In this document: one piece after another, positions 18,191 to 26,303 of the stretch
Position numbering within the stretch: the stretch's first letter is position 1
Layout: every line of letters begins with the position of its first letter
Notes under the pieces: generated by a model
What the model saw: the letters and a program-made list of their open reading frames with translations, nothing else
Databases searched by the model: none
What the model was told of the DNA's origin: nothing
NCBI GenBank assembly: GCA_903944895.1
Contig: CAJATL010000285.1
Location: 1-51,223, forward strand
DNA length: 51,223 bases
Direction: 5' to 3'
Source: an uncultured Bacteroidota bacterium
GTDB lineage: Bacteria; Bacteroidota; Bacteroidia; Bacteroidales; 4484-276
Position numbers and translations under genes: made by a program

Positions 18191-19339
18191 ATGAAAATAG
18201 GAATTGAAGGTCAAAGACTATTTCGACAAAAAAAGCATGGGATGGACATGGTTGCATTGGAGTTAATTCGGAATCTCCAGGCAATTGATAGTGTGAATGA
18301 TTATGTGCTTTTTATCAAACCAGATGTTGATGACAAAGTAATTAACGAAACCGAAAATTTTAAAATTGTTAAACTTAGAGGTGGTTTTTATCCTTTTTGG
18401 GAACAAATTGCCCTGCCAAAAGCTGCTAAGAAAGCTGGCTGCGACCTGCTTCATTGTACCAGTAATACTGCCCCGGTATTCTCCACGATTCCATTGGTAG
18501 TAACACTGCACGATATAATTTACATGGAAACGGGTTTTTTAAAAATCTTACAAGGAAGCGGAACATTGTACCAAAAATTTGGAAATGTTTACCGAAAATT
18601 AGTTGTTCCGCGGATTCTTAAAAAATGCAGGAAAATAATAACCGTATCACATTTTGAGAAAAACCGCATCGCTCAGTTTTTTGGAATCTCAAACAGCACA
18701 CAATTAACCGCCGTTTACAATGGTGTAAGTGAGCATTTTAAACCAATAACCGACGAGCAGGAATTATCCAGGGTTCAAAAAAAATATGGATTACCTGAGC
18801 ATTATTTCTTTTTCCTAGGAAATACCGATCCCAAAAAGAACACCAAAGGTACACTTAAAGCTTTTTCGGATTTCCTGAAAATGACAGAAAGTAATTTTTA
18901 TCTGGTCATGCTCGACTATGATAAAAATGAACTTGAAAAGCTCCTTCAGGAGATTGGAGATCCTGGCTTAATTAACAGAATTGTTCTAACCGGTTATGTT
19001 GTAAACACCGATTTACCAGCAATTTACTACCGAAGCAAGGTATTTTTGTATCCCTCTTTACGCGAAAGTTTCGGCATTCCAATTCTTGAAGCCATGGCCT
19101 GTGGAACTCCTGTAATTACCTCAAACACCTCATCGATGCCGGAAGTTGCCGGTAATGCAGCCCTCCTGATCGACCCATCTAAACCAGAAGAAATTACTGC
19201 CGCAATGATTCGCCTTATCAACCATGAAGCACTTTCAAACGAACTTAAAATCAAGGGACTTGCTCAGGCTGCATTATTTTCCTGGAAAAATATGGCACAA
19301 CAAGTCCTGCAAATTTATCTTGAAATTCAGATCAATTAG
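18191..19339 (+). CDS. Glycosyltransferase family 4 (GT-B fold)
   Basis: 382 residues. An N-terminal region with VVTLHDIIYMETG and ITVSHFEKNRIAQ, a hinge, and the C-terminal nucleotide-sugar site: FFLGNTDPKKNTKG, VVLTGYVVNTDLP-type segment and ESFGIPILEAMACGTPVITS with the paired glutamates of the EX7E motif, followed by MPEVAGNAALLIDP. This is typical of GT4 retaining enzymes such as mannosyltransferases. It transfers a sugar on the cytosolic side of the membrane during repeat-unit assembly; specificity is not deducible. Confidence 0.92.
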   Translation: MKIGIEGQRLFRQKKHGMDMVALELIRNLQAIDSVNDYVLFIKPDVDDKVINETENFKIVKLRGGFYPFWEQIALPKAAKKAGCDLLHCTSNTAPVFSTIPLVVTLHDIIYMETGFLKILQGSGTLYQKFGNVYRKLVVPRILKKCRKIITVSHFEKNRIAQFFGISNSTQLTAVYNGVSEHFKPITDEQELSRVQKKYGLPEHYFFFLGNTDPKKNTKGTLKAFSDFLKMTESNFYLVMLDYDKNELEKLLQEIGDPGLINRIVLTGYVVNTDLPAIYYRSKVFLYPSLRESFGIPILEAMACGTPVITSNTSSMPEVAGNAALLIDPSKPEEITAAMIRLINHEALSNELKIKGLAQAALFSWKNMAQQVLQIYLEIQIN

Positions 19340-19392
19340 CTAATTATGAAAATGCTTAATTACTTTAGCACACTAATTTAATGTTGTAATAA

Positions 19393-20583
19393 ATGAATAA
19401 GGTTTTTTTTCCAAATTTGAATGGGATCAGGTTCCTCGCTGCTTTTGCTGTTTTTCTGCATCATTTTGAGCAATATCGCTACATTTTTGGATTAGATCAC
19501 TTTTTTCATATTCCATTTTTCGACGGCATTGGTAAACTTGCAGTTGTTTGTTTTTTCGTATTAAGCGGTTTTCTGATAACTTATCTCCTGATGGAAGAAA
19601 AACAAGTAAAATCCACGATCAATCTTAAGAAGTTTTACATACGGCGTATTCTCAGAATATGGCCGGTGTATTTTTTACTTGTTATTGTTGGTTTTCTGGT
19701 ACTTCCACGCTTCAGTGTTTTTCATGTGCCCGATTGGTCTGAACACCTCAGTGGAAATTTTTATATCAAGTTTTTATTTTACCTGCTGATACTTCCCAAC
19801 CTGATTGCCAGTTTCACCTACCCTATTCCAAATGTTACGCAATCATGGTCGCTTGGCACCGAAGACCAGTTTTATCTTGCCTGGCCATTTATCATCAAAA
19901 AGAGTCATAAACTCCTGAGTTGGTTTGTTGGAATAATTGTAGTTTATCTCATAATTAAACTTTCGATCGCCTTACTGGAAAGTTCATTCCCTACAGAGAG
20001 AGGTAAGTTTTTCTGGAGTTCGATACAAAGATTCTGGAATTTCTTTGCCGTCGATTGCATGGCTCTCGGCGGGATTGGAGCATACCTTGCTCACAAAAAA
20101 CCTATTGAATGGTTCATGTTCATTTTTTCGAAACCTTTCCAGATAGCTTTGTATAGTTTGACAATTTTTCTGCTACTCATCGATTTTAAGATTCCGGTTT
20201 TCAAATATGAAATGTACGCCATACTTTTCATTCTCATTATTTTAAATGCTGCCTGGAACCCGAAAACTTTAATCAATTTCGAGTTTGAACCTTTCAAGTA
20301 CATGGGGAAAATCAGCTATGGCTTCTACATGTACCATCCTCCTATGATTGTCTTTATCATCAATATTTTCATGCCATTAGGCTGGACAAACTATTTTGTA
20401 CTATTTGCCTCCAGCTTATCACTTGCTGTCTTGTTTTCTGCATTTTCATTCGAATTTTATGAAAAAGGATTCCTGATTTCTAAAAACAAGTTTACTGTTG
20501 TCGAATCCGGGATTCATGAAAATAAAAATAAGACCTTATTTTTTAAATTAAAGAATCTGATCACAAAAAATAGGATTCATTAA
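19393..20583 (+). CDS. Membrane acyltransferase, family 3 (OafA/YrhL-like)
   Basis: 396 residues with about ten membrane helices. The N-terminal NLNGIRFLAAFAVFLHHF carries the characteristic Arg and HH pair; SGFLITYLLMEE, FYIRRILRIWPVYFLL and a SLGTEDQFYLAWPF motif are those of acyltransferase family 3 (PF01757). These enzymes place acetyl or other acyl groups on extracellular polysaccharides. It is the seventh of the sugar-modifying genes in the locus, 53 bp after the GT4 gene, and is followed by a 206-bp AT-rich gap. Confidence 0.9.
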   Translation: MNKVFFPNLNGIRFLAAFAVFLHHFEQYRYIFGLDHFFHIPFFDGIGKLAVVCFFVLSGFLITYLLMEEKQVKSTINLKKFYIRRILRIWPVYFLLVIVGFLVLPRFSVFHVPDWSEHLSGNFYIKFLFYLLILPNLIASFTYPIPNVTQSWSLGTEDQFYLAWPFIIKKSHKLLSWFVGIIVVYLIIKLSIALLESSFPTERGKFFWSSIQRFWNFFAVDCMALGGIGAYLAHKKPIEWFMFIFSKPFQIALYSLTIFLLLIDFKIPVFKYEMYAILFILIILNAAWNPKTLINFEFEPFKYMGKISYGFYMYHPPMIVFIINIFMPLGWTNYFVLFASSLSLAVLFSAFSFEFYEKGFLISKNKFTVVESGIHENKNKTLFFKLKNLITKNRIH

Positions 20584-20739
20584 ATCTGTGGTTATTACAA
20601 CATCATAAAAAACTTTAAAAGTTTATTAACAAGAAAATTTTTTTTGAAAGCTATCAAAATGAGAAAATATTTGTATCTGATTGCATAACTTCAAGTTTAA
20701 AAAAAGATAATAAACTCTTAAATTCTTAATTAAGATAAT

Positions 20740-20747
20740 TAACTTTG
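20740..20747 (+). promoter_or_regulatory. Candidate internal promoter, -7 element TAACTTTG
   Basis: In the 206-bp gap between the acyltransferase and the next glycosyltransferase, TAACTTTG fits the Bacteroidetes TAnnTTTG element, 43 bp before the ATG at 20790. No convincing -33 TTTG is visible. The rest of the gap is AT-rich with nothing recognisable. Confidence 0.35.
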
Positions 20748-20789
20748 TAGGTATTAATAAGGAATTTTTATTTAATATTTACTAATCAA

Positions 20790-21986
20790 ATGATTAAAGA
20801 TCAGAATATAGTTTGTCTTGGCAATACAACTTGGTTTGGAGACTATCAAAAATCAACTGTACAATTGCTATCAAGGATAGGTCAAAATAACAAAATCCTT
20901 TATGTAGATTATGCTTTTACTTTTAAGGACCTGATTTTAGGAATACTCGGCAAAAATAATGCCCCTGTTAAAAGGATTTTAGGACTACAAAAGAGGTGGG
21001 AAGTGATCGAACAAAGCGAAGCTGGAAAAGTAGTTAAGCTGACCCTCCCTCCTGTAATACCTTATAATCATTTCAAAAATAACTTTCTATTTAGGCAAAT
21101 TTTAAAGTTAAACAGTCGAATCATTGCCTGGTCAATAAAAAGAGCAATGAATCAACTTCAGATGGATAAAGTCATTTCAATAACTTCATTTATGCCTTTT
21201 TATGGTTTATTTCTAAAAGGTAAATTAAACGAAAAGTTGAATGTTTATTATTGTTATGATCCTATTGATGGAAAAAGAAACGGGCCAAGGGGGCTAGTTT
21301 ATGAGACAGAGTTTATTAAGGACATTGATGCAGTGATTGTAACTTCTGACTATCTTGCTGAACAAAAGAAACTTGCGAATCCTAATATCTTTGTTGTAAA
21401 AAATGGTGTTGATTATAAAATGTTTCGGGATGCCGTGGCAGGAAAGAAAAAATCAGAAAATCCCAAAATTGTTTGCTACACAGGAAGTATTGATCAGCGT
21501 TTTGAAACTGAAATGGTGGAATTTTGCATAAAGAATTCTCCAGAGTACCAGTTCATTTTCGTGGGACCTGTCAGGAATAAATCGGCATTGGAGAAAATCA
21601 GCACCTACCCAAATGTTCAGATTAAACCTCCTGTTCCAATCGAAGATATCCCTATGATAATGTTTAACAGTCATGTGGGAATTATCCCTTACACGAGAAC
21701 CCATTTGAATAAAAATGTTTATCCATTGAAAATTAATGAATACCTGGCGGTTGGAACACCGATTGTAATGACTGATTTCGCAAAACTCCCCGAATTTGAC
21801 AATCTTGTTTCGGTGGCAGTAAATCAGGTAACGTTTCTTGAAAAAATCAAACATGAAATTGAGAGCGACACTTCTGAAAAGCAACTGGAACGAATCAGGT
21901 TTGCTTCAAATAACTCATGGGATAACCGTGCAGAATGCTTTTCGAATGTTTTAGAAAGTTTATTAGTTAAGAAAAATTTAAAATGA
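20790..21986 (+). CDS. Glycosyltransferase (GT-B fold, TuaH/GT1-like)
   Basis: 398 residues. It starts with IVCLGNTTWFGDYQKST, has VYYCYDPIDG and the C-terminal donor-binding region IPYTRTHLNKNVYPLKINEYLAVGTPIV with LPEFDNLV, the pattern of the TuaH-like branch of GT-B glycosyltransferases found in capsule loci. No signal peptide or membrane helix is obvious. It is separated from its neighbours by more than 200 bp on both sides and its codons are more AT-rich than those of the upstream genes, so it may form its own transcription unit or be a later addition to the locus. Confidence 0.85.
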   Translation: MIKDQNIVCLGNTTWFGDYQKSTVQLLSRIGQNNKILYVDYAFTFKDLILGILGKNNAPVKRILGLQKRWEVIEQSEAGKVVKLTLPPVIPYNHFKNNFLFRQILKLNSRIIAWSIKRAMNQLQMDKVISITSFMPFYGLFLKGKLNEKLNVYYCYDPIDGKRNGPRGLVYETEFIKDIDAVIVTSDYLAEQKKLANPNIFVVKNGVDYKMFRDAVAGKKKSENPKIVCYTGSIDQRFETEMVEFCIKNSPEYQFIFVGPVRNKSALEKISTYPNVQIKPPVPIEDIPMIMFNSHVGIIPYTRTHLNKNVYPLKINEYLAVGTPIVMTDFAKLPEFDNLVSVAVNQVTFLEKIKHEIESDTSEKQLERIRFASNNSWDNRAECFSNVLESLLVKKNLK

Positions 21987-22259
21987 TTAAGAACAATAAT
22001 GCCGTGGATACAAACAGAGTTGTTTATTTCAACAAAAAATAATTTTGTTCTTAAAAGATGGAGCGGATTTTTGGTGTCAATTGGGATAAGTTGAGTTGTA
22101 CCTAATTATTTGAATTATCTCACTAATTTCAAGAAAACTTAACCAAATCTAAATTTCTTTGTTTTTTTTGAGTTATGATTAGAAAACAATTGGATTCATT
22201 AACTTTCTGGAAAAGAATAAAATAAGCATTTAAGTTAGAAAAACTAAATTTTGAATATC

Positions 22260-22868
22260 ATGTTAGAAAGTAAACCTAAACTAAAGAAAATCCTTCACTA
22301 TTTAATGGTTCATCCCTACGCAACCCGCCCTCGGTTTTGGGTAAGATTATTTATTTATCCTTTTATTATTAAAAGAGGAAAAGGTTCCATAATTAGGAGA
22401 AAAGCAAGATTAGACCTTTTCCCCACCAAGAAATTTTCTATTGGATATCGAACAATCATTGAAGATTATGCAATTATTAATAATGGAATGGGAGATATTA
22501 TTATCGGAGATAGATGTGCGATAACCTCAAGAGTTAAGCTTGTAGGGCCAGTCACTCTTGGTAACCTGGTAACTATTGGAAGTGGCGCGCAAATCACGGG
22601 CTTAACGCACAATTTTGAAGATGTAACTCGTCCAATTAAAGAACAAGGTGTAACTCCAAATTGTACAATTGTTGAAAATGATGTATGGATCGGTGGTAAT
22701 TCCGTTATTATTCAAGGTCTTAGAATTGGAACCCACAGCATTATTGCCTCTGGTAGCGTTGTGACAAAGAATATCCCTCCTTTTTCGGTAGTTGCAGGAA
22801 ATCCTGCAAAAGTTATTAAGCAATACAACCCACAAACAAATCAATGGGAAAAAGTTAAGCATTCATAA
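22260..22868 (+). CDS. Hexapeptide-repeat (left-handed beta-helix) O-acyltransferase
   Basis: 202 residues from the ATG at 22260 (the frame is also open from TTG 22251, three codons earlier). Successive hexapeptide turns (IIIGDRCAITSRVKLVG, VTLGNLVTIGSGAQITG, then CTIVENDVWIGGNSVIIQG and THSIIASGSVVTK) and the terminal PFSVVAGNPAKVIKQY are typical of WcaF/NodL/LpxA-fold acetyltransferases; the catalytic His lies in GLTHNFED. It probably acetylates the exopolysaccharide using acetyl-CoA. It is the last gene of the locus and converges on the NadR-like kinase gene 44 bp away. Confidence 0.9.
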   Translation: MLESKPKLKKILHYLMVHPYATRPRFWVRLFIYPFIIKRGKGSIIRRKARLDLFPTKKFSIGYRTIIEDYAIINNGMGDIIIGDRCAITSRVKLVGPVTLGNLVTIGSGAQITGLTHNFEDVTRPIKEQGVTPNCTIVENDVWIGGNSVIIQGLRIGTHSIIASGSVVTKNIPPFSVVAGNPAKVIKQYNPQTNQWEKVKHS

Positions 22869-22911
22869 ATGGATTCACCAGTTAATTCACTTTTAGCAGT
22901 ATTCATTAAAT

Positions 22912-23436
22912 TCACAAAATGGCTTTCAAAAAAGATAGTGCATTTTCTAACCGTTCCTCTCCTACTCCACTAATTATCCGGTAATTAAAACCGAGTTTAT
23001 CGAGTTCATTTTTGTAACGATCAAATAGAAATTTGCGCTGATGTGGGTTTTCACGTAATGGATCAAATTCCCACGGTAGATCAATATCCATCAGGAGATA
23101 AAGGTCGAAATCCTGTTTCTTCAGGTTTTCGATAATCCAGGGGTGACAAGTTCCATACTTTACATCGCACCAGATTTTGGTCATTAAAAGTTCGGTATCC
23201 GAAAAGCAAATTTTATTAGCCTTGGGCATGATTGCTTCAGCAGACTGTACCTGTCCCCTGGCGATTGCGAGTATGTCGTCGTAATTGTATGGCTTGTCAA
23301 TTTTGGACAAATAAATTCTGGCAAACTCGGGTATCCAGACGGTTTTGTAATGATCGGCCAATTGTCTGGCCAAAAGCGATTTACCCGTTGACTCCGGCCC
23401 GGTGATGGTGATTTTAATAATTTTGGGTTTGCTCAT
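22912..23436 (-). CDS. NadR-like nucleoside kinase (AAA_28 P-loop ATPase)
   Basis: 174 residues. The P-loop GPESTGKS (residues 13-20), the WIPEFARIYL element and the LLMDIDLPWEFDPLRE region match the C-terminal ribosylnicotinamide kinase domain of NadR. The adenylyltransferase domain of full NadR is absent. It overlaps the PnuC-family transporter gene upstream by 23 bp, so uptake and phosphorylation (metabolic trapping) are coupled. The natural substrate is probably nicotinamide riboside, but the thiamine-binding-like protein at the head of the operon leaves open thiamine or a related vitamin. Confidence 0.85.
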   Translation of the reverse strand: MSKPKIIKITITGPESTGKSLLARQLADHYKTVWIPEFARIYLSKIDKPYNYDDILAIARGQVQSAEAIMPKANKICFSDTELLMTKIWCDVKYGTCHPWIIENLKKQDFDLYLLMDIDLPWEFDPLRENPHQRKFLFDRYKNELDKLGFNYRIISGVGEERLENALSFLKAIL

Positions 23437-24034
23437 TGATCTTTTTTCTCCATTCCAGATAGCCTAAAACTGCGAGGATCAGGAAAACGGTGTATTGAAA
23501 ACTTGTAAGAACGAGGCCTTTGTAAAAAAACATAGGGATTGTAATCATGTCACCCACAATCCAGTAAACCCAGTTTTCGATTTTTTTTAGTGCCATTAGC
23601 CACATTCCAACAATAAAAATTGCTGTTGTAACCGCGTCAATATTGGGAACTGTGCTGTCTGTAAAATTGATCAGCAAATATCTTAAAATGAAATAAAAGA
23701 CAAATACAGCAATAATGCCCAGAAGTTGCATCCTCCAATTGCACCAGGTGATGGGAATGTAGTGGTTGGTGTTGTCTTTTCGTGTCCATTTGTACCACCC
23801 AAAAACGCTCATCAGAAAATAAAAGAAGTTTATTCCCATGTCGGCGTACAAACCGGCAAAAAAACAGATGTACACATAAATTAAAACCGACACAACCCCG
23901 GTTGGATAAACCAAAAGGTTTTCTTTTTTGGCATACCAGACACTCAGCAATCCAAAAACAACAGCAACGGCTTCAATCCATGAACTTGCAACAAGGTTCT
24001 GGTAAAATAAATTAAAAAAATCGTTTGGGTTCAT
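23414..24034 (-). CDS. pnuC: PnuC-family vitamin transporter (nicotinamide riboside or thiamine)
   Basis: 206 residues with about seven membrane helices. The segments WYAKKENLLVYPTGVVSVLIYVYICF, where the tryptophan-rich start and YADMGINFFYFLMSVFGWYKW follow, and the late NWVYWIVGDMITIPMFFYKG are the hallmarks of the PnuC (SWEET-like) family, which moves vitamin precursors by facilitated diffusion. PnuC (nicotinamide riboside) and PnuT (thiamine) differ subtly and cannot be separated by eye. It lies 5 bp after the thiamine-binding-like gene and overlaps the NadR-like kinase gene by 23 bp. Confidence 0.88.
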   Translation of the reverse strand: MNPNDFFNLFYQNLVASSWIEAVAVVFGLLSVWYAKKENLLVYPTGVVSVLIYVYICFFAGLYADMGINFFYFLMSVFGWYKWTRKDNTNHYIPITWCNWRMQLLGIIAVFVFYFILRYLLINFTDSTVPNIDAVTTAIFIVGMWLMALKKIENWVYWIVGDMITIPMFFYKGLVLTSFQYTVFLILAVLGYLEWRKKINEQTQNY

Positions 24035-24039
24035 CCCGG

Positions 24040-24309
24040 TTACCTCAGATCGGCATTGATGATTTTGAGCACAAAAACAGAATGTGGCAGATCGAACGAT
24101 TTGTTGATTTCGGCTGTCAGAGCAAGCATCACATCATGGTATTCTCCAAAAATTTGTGTACTAATTGTATTTGTGCGAACATTCAGGATTTCATAGCTTT
24201 TCATCCGTCCGATGAAATCTTTGATTGGAATTTTATACTCCTCGTTAAGCGGATAATAGCTTATTTCGACAGAAATAAAACGTGAAGGTTTTTTGTCAGA
24301 TAGTTCCAT
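24040..24309 (-). CDS. Small YkoF/MTH1187-like (thiamine-binding family) protein
   Basis: 89 residues. The pattern ISVEISYYPLNEEY, then a helix, TNTISTQIFGEYHDVMLAL, and a final beta strand SVFVLKIINADLR resembles the ferredoxin-like MTH1187/YkoF fold, whose members bind thiamine or its precursors. The similarity is one of pattern and length rather than a strict motif. It is the first gene of a three-gene operon with the PnuC-family transporter and NadR-like kinase. A Bacteroidetes-type -7 element lies 26 bp upstream. No TPP riboswitch is visible in the leader. Confidence 0.55.
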   Translation of the reverse strand: MELSDKKPSRFISVEISYYPLNEEYKIPIKDFIGRMKSYEILNVRTNTISTQIFGEYHDVMLALTAEINKSFDLPHSVFVLKIINADLR

Positions 24310-24334
24310 AAAAGTTAAAATGTTTAGTTGCGCG

Positions 24335-24342
24335 CAAATTTA
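24335..24342 (-). promoter_or_regulatory. Candidate promoter of the vitamin uptake operon, -7 element TAAATTTG
   Basis: On the minus strand TAAATTTG matches TAnnTTTG and lies 26 bp before the start codon at 24309, giving a leader of about 20 nt. There is no clear -33 box at the right distance. It is divergent from the tRNA-Arg promoter at 24407. Confidence 0.45.
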
Positions 24343-24406
24343 TGGAAATAGTGAGGACTTTTTATGATGATTTCAAGATTTATGAAGGTAAAAACAAAAA
24401 AACACC

Positions 24407-24414
24407 TATTTTTG
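24407..24414 (+). promoter_or_regulatory. Promoter of tRNA-Arg, -7 element TATTTTTG
   Basis: TATTTTTG fits TAnnTTTG exactly and ends 12 bp before the first base of the tRNA, so transcription would start about 6 bp before the mature 5' end. The -33 region is not clear. Confidence 0.5.
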
Positions 24415-24426
24415 CACTCGATAACA

Positions 24427-24500
24427 GGTCCAGTAGCTCAGTTGGATAGAGCAGCAGCCTTCTAAGCTGCGGGTCATGGGTTCGAGCCCCGTCTGGATCA
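24427..24500 (+). tRNA. tRNA-Arg (anticodon TCT)
   Basis: A 74-nt cloverleaf: acceptor stem GGTCCAG/CTGGATC with one G-U pair, D-arm AGCTCAGTTGGATAGAGC, anticodon arm GCAGC-CTTCTAA-GCTGC with anticodon TCT (reads AGA/AGG), T-arm TTCGAGCC, discriminator A. CCA is not encoded. The 3' part from the anticodon stem onward (24457-24501) is repeated at 32614-32658: this is the attachment site of the island that follows. The gene stays intact because the island brings an identical 3' end. Confidence 0.97.
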
Positions 24501-24501
24501 C
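24457..24501 (+). repeat. attL core: 45-bp direct repeat overlapping tRNA-Arg 3' half
   Basis: Starts with GCCTTCTAAGCTGCGGG in the anticodon stem and ends one base after the tRNA (GGATCAC). It is identical to 32614-32658; the flanking bases differ on both sides (A/G before, G/A after). Confidence 0.95.
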
Positions 24502-24526
24502 GGGTTGCAGCGGTTCTTAAAATTTC

Positions 24527-24548
24527 GTTCAAACACCGTTCAAACAAA
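24527..24548 (+). repeat. Left arm-type repeat pair GTTCAAAC-n3-GTTCAAAC-AAA
   Basis: Two GTTCAAAC octamers separated by ACC, followed by AAA, 25 bp inside the left core. The same arrangement occurs near the right end (32469-32490) with spacer ATT. Spaced direct repeats flanking the cores fit integrase arm-binding sites; this is inference. Confidence 0.6.
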
Positions 24549-24583
24549 AAAAAGGCACCTACATTTTTGCAGGTGCTTTTTTC
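24548..24583 (+). terminator. Island-borne terminator downstream of tRNA-Arg
   Basis: Stem GCACCT (24555-24560) / AGGTGC (24571-24576) flanked by an A run before and TTTTTT after, so it works in either direction. It lies 55 bp after the tRNA and replaces the chromosomal terminator now stranded at 32671-32699. Confidence 0.7.
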
Positions 24584-24746
24584 TTTTCAGTGCATTGTGA
24601 TTTTTATCCTACCAATGGCAATTCTGTAAAATTTCTGCTTTTTACTTAAAACCATGATCGAAACGGCTGCTTTGCTTATCTGGTAATGATTACAGCGAAT
24701 TGTTAATATTTTTTAACGCTTACCTGGTAACGATGTTTTACAGGAT

Positions 24747-24779
24747 AAAAAAAAACCGGCCTACATTCCTGCAGACCGG
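24747..24779 (-). terminator. Rho-independent terminator of the island's minus-strand genes
   Basis: On the minus strand a 10-bp stem (two G-U pairs) at 24756-24765/24770-24779 closes a GGAA tetraloop (GNRA type) and is followed by nine T residues (24747-24755 as A on the plus strand). It sits 30 bp after the stop of the last island gene. The remaining bases from 24501 to 24808 hold only the repeats and terminators listed. Confidence 0.8.
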
Positions 24780-24808
24780 CCAACAATTCAAACAAATAAA
24801 AAACCGGC

Positions 24809-25420
24809 CTACTTTGCAAAAATTTTGTAACTGTGAATGTTTAATTTGAAGGTATCGCGATTGTCAGGTTTTTCTAAAAAGGCATTTAAATTCATCGCCC
24901 AATTATTATAGGGGATCACCTGAACATCAAACAACATTTGCAACCCTTCCTTAACGCGGTTCATCGCTGCGAACACTGTCTTCTCTTTGTCAGTGATGGC
25001 AAGGATAGTATTTTTCTTTATGAAGGCCTCCATTAACTTAGGATCGGACACAACGCGCCCTTTTTTTACTTCGCCAATGTTAACCAGGTACCCAACATAA
25101 TACTTCGCATCTTTGCAGGCTGCGATAAATTCGCCGCGTTCCTTTAAATTAAGCATCTCGAGTAATTTCTCAGGTTGGATTTTAAAGCCTCCAAATGTAG
25201 GTTGTTCACTGTTGGCAATGTACTCAGTCACTTTTGTAAGTAGGAAGGCTTCCGGCTGTGAAATTGCGCTTAATAGGTCTTCTTTGTTGGTGATTTCGCC
25301 AATACCCAAATCAGCGAATTGTTTGAGCACATCCTCGTACAAAGGAATACTTTGTAAAAATGTTTTGTTGGTTTCTGCGATTAAATCGTCATTTCTGAAA
25401 ACTAAATTCTGTTCGTTCAT
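24809..25420 (-). CDS. Island protein of unknown function (203 aa)
   Basis: A soluble, mixed helical protein of 203 residues that I do not recognise. There are no cysteine clusters, membrane segments or nucleotide-binding motifs. A weakly regular N-terminal part (residues 1-60) is followed by repeated Lys/Glu-rich helices. It is the last gene of the minus-strand cargo, 35 bp after its upstream neighbour and just before the strong terminator at 24747. By position it would be expressed with the DUF5681-like and proline-rich proteins; a packaging or interference role is possible but nothing in the sequence demonstrates it. Confidence 0.7.
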   Translation of the reverse strand: MNEQNLVFRNDDLIAETNKTFLQSIPLYEDVLKQFADLGIGEITNKEDLLSAISQPEAFLLTKVTEYIANSEQPTFGGFKIQPEKLLEMLNLKERGEFIAACKDAKYYVGYLVNIGEVKKGRVVSDPKLMEAFIKKNTILAITDKEKTVFAAMNRVKEGLQMLFDVQVIPYNNWAMNLNAFLEKPDNRDTFKLNIHSYKIFAK

Positions 25421-25455
25421 AATGTGTAAAATATTTAATGATTAAAAAATGAATT

Positions 25456-25908
25456 TTAAATGTGAGTGCGACGGTATCCCGCGCGGGGGTTTGGTATCGT
25501 TCGGGGCTGTATTGGTATTGCTGCCGGTTCCATCGGTGCAGGTGCTCCCATCGGTTGCGCTGAATTCTGCTGAATCGGTGCAGGCAACCAGCTTTTAATC
25601 TTTTCGGCTGTTTGTTGGCTTGTTGGCTGTGGTTCCTGTTTCTTTTCGCTTTGTTTGTCCAGATAGTCACCGAGCTTTTTAACCTGTTTTACAGTTTCTT
25701 TTGATGTTACCTGAATAAGAATATCATTTTTGCCTGTGGGCTTTTTTACTTCCCCCCTGTCATCAGTAACCCAAATGACGGTGTCAACGCTTCGCCTGTA
25801 ATCCGTCGGGGGTTGCTCGCCAACTTCTAAGATATAACACCGACTTTCGGACAAATCAGCTCCGGATAAATATTGCCTAATTAAGGCTATTTTAGCTTGT
25901 TTATTCAT
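25456..25908 (-). CDS. Island protein of unknown function with Pro/Gln-rich tail (150 aa)
   Basis: 150 residues. The N-terminal half (about 1-75) has alternating strands and helices (CYILEVGEQPPTDYRR, DTVIWVTDDRGEVKK). The C-terminal half is low-complexity, rich in Pro, Gln and Ala (PAPIQQNSAQPMGAPAPMEP) and ends in a basic RAGYRRTHI. I do not recognise the family. It starts 4 bp after the stop of the DUF5681-like gene, so the two are translationally linked. The disordered tail suggests a scaffold or partner-binding role (inference). Confidence 0.7.
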   Translation of the reverse strand: MNKQAKIALIRQYLSGADLSESRCYILEVGEQPPTDYRRSVDTVIWVTDDRGEVKKPTGKNDILIQVTSKETVKQVKKLGDYLDKQSEKKQEPQPTSQQTAEKIKSWLPAPIQQNSAQPMGAPAPMEPAAIPIQPRTIPNPRAGYRRTHI

Positions 25909-25912
25909 TGCT

Positions 25913-26230
25913 TTAAAGGTTTACGTCATCAGGATAAATTGTTATTCCAACGGGTTGCCCGGGGTCGTTTTTCAACCTTTCGAGCAAAGCATCCAACGCG
26001 GCATCATTCAAACTTTCGAGCGTAATCGGGGCCGGGATTATCATTTTTGCAACCCTTTCGATAAATTGTAAACGGTCTTTTGGTTCAAGCTTATCAAAAT
26101 CGGCCTGCATTGTTTCTAAGTTGGTTTCTAAGAATTGTTGAAACACGTTTCTAAGTTGTTCGGTTGAGCGGTTAATTTTTCCCGGTTTACGCCCTGCCGG
26201 GTTTCCTGATTGTCCTTTTTGATATTTCAT
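25913..26230 (-). CDS. DUF5681-like small island protein
   Basis: 105 residues. The N-terminal YQKGQSGNPAGRKPGKIN is the signature of the DUF5681 family, short proteins that often lie beside phage terminase genes. The remainder is helical (EQLRNVFQQFLETNLETMQADFD, then LLERLKNDPG). In this island no large terminase follows. If the family link to terminase small subunits holds, the protein could direct packaging of island DNA into helper-phage particles, as small terminases do in phage-inducible islands; this is an inference from the family's usual context. Confidence 0.72.
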   Translation of the reverse strand: MKYQKGQSGNPAGRKPGKINRSTEQLRNVFQQFLETNLETMQADFDKLEPKDRLQFIERVAKMIIPAPITLESLNDAALDALLERLKNDPGQPVGITIYPDDVNL

Positions 26231-26303
26231 AATTTTTCTGTTTTGTTTCTGCAGTTTGCAGGATTTTTACTATTAATTTTCAAATTTGTATCATGTCCAA
26301 CTT

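Noticed and set aside
22881-22911. A terminator between the converging hexapeptide acyltransferase and NadR-like kinase genes
   Set aside because: No stem with a T run can be drawn in the 43-bp gap.
24310-24426. TPP riboswitch before the vitamin uptake operon
   Set aside because: I looked for the conserved CTGAGA and ACCTGATC-type elements on the minus strand and found neither; the predicted leader is only about 20 nt.
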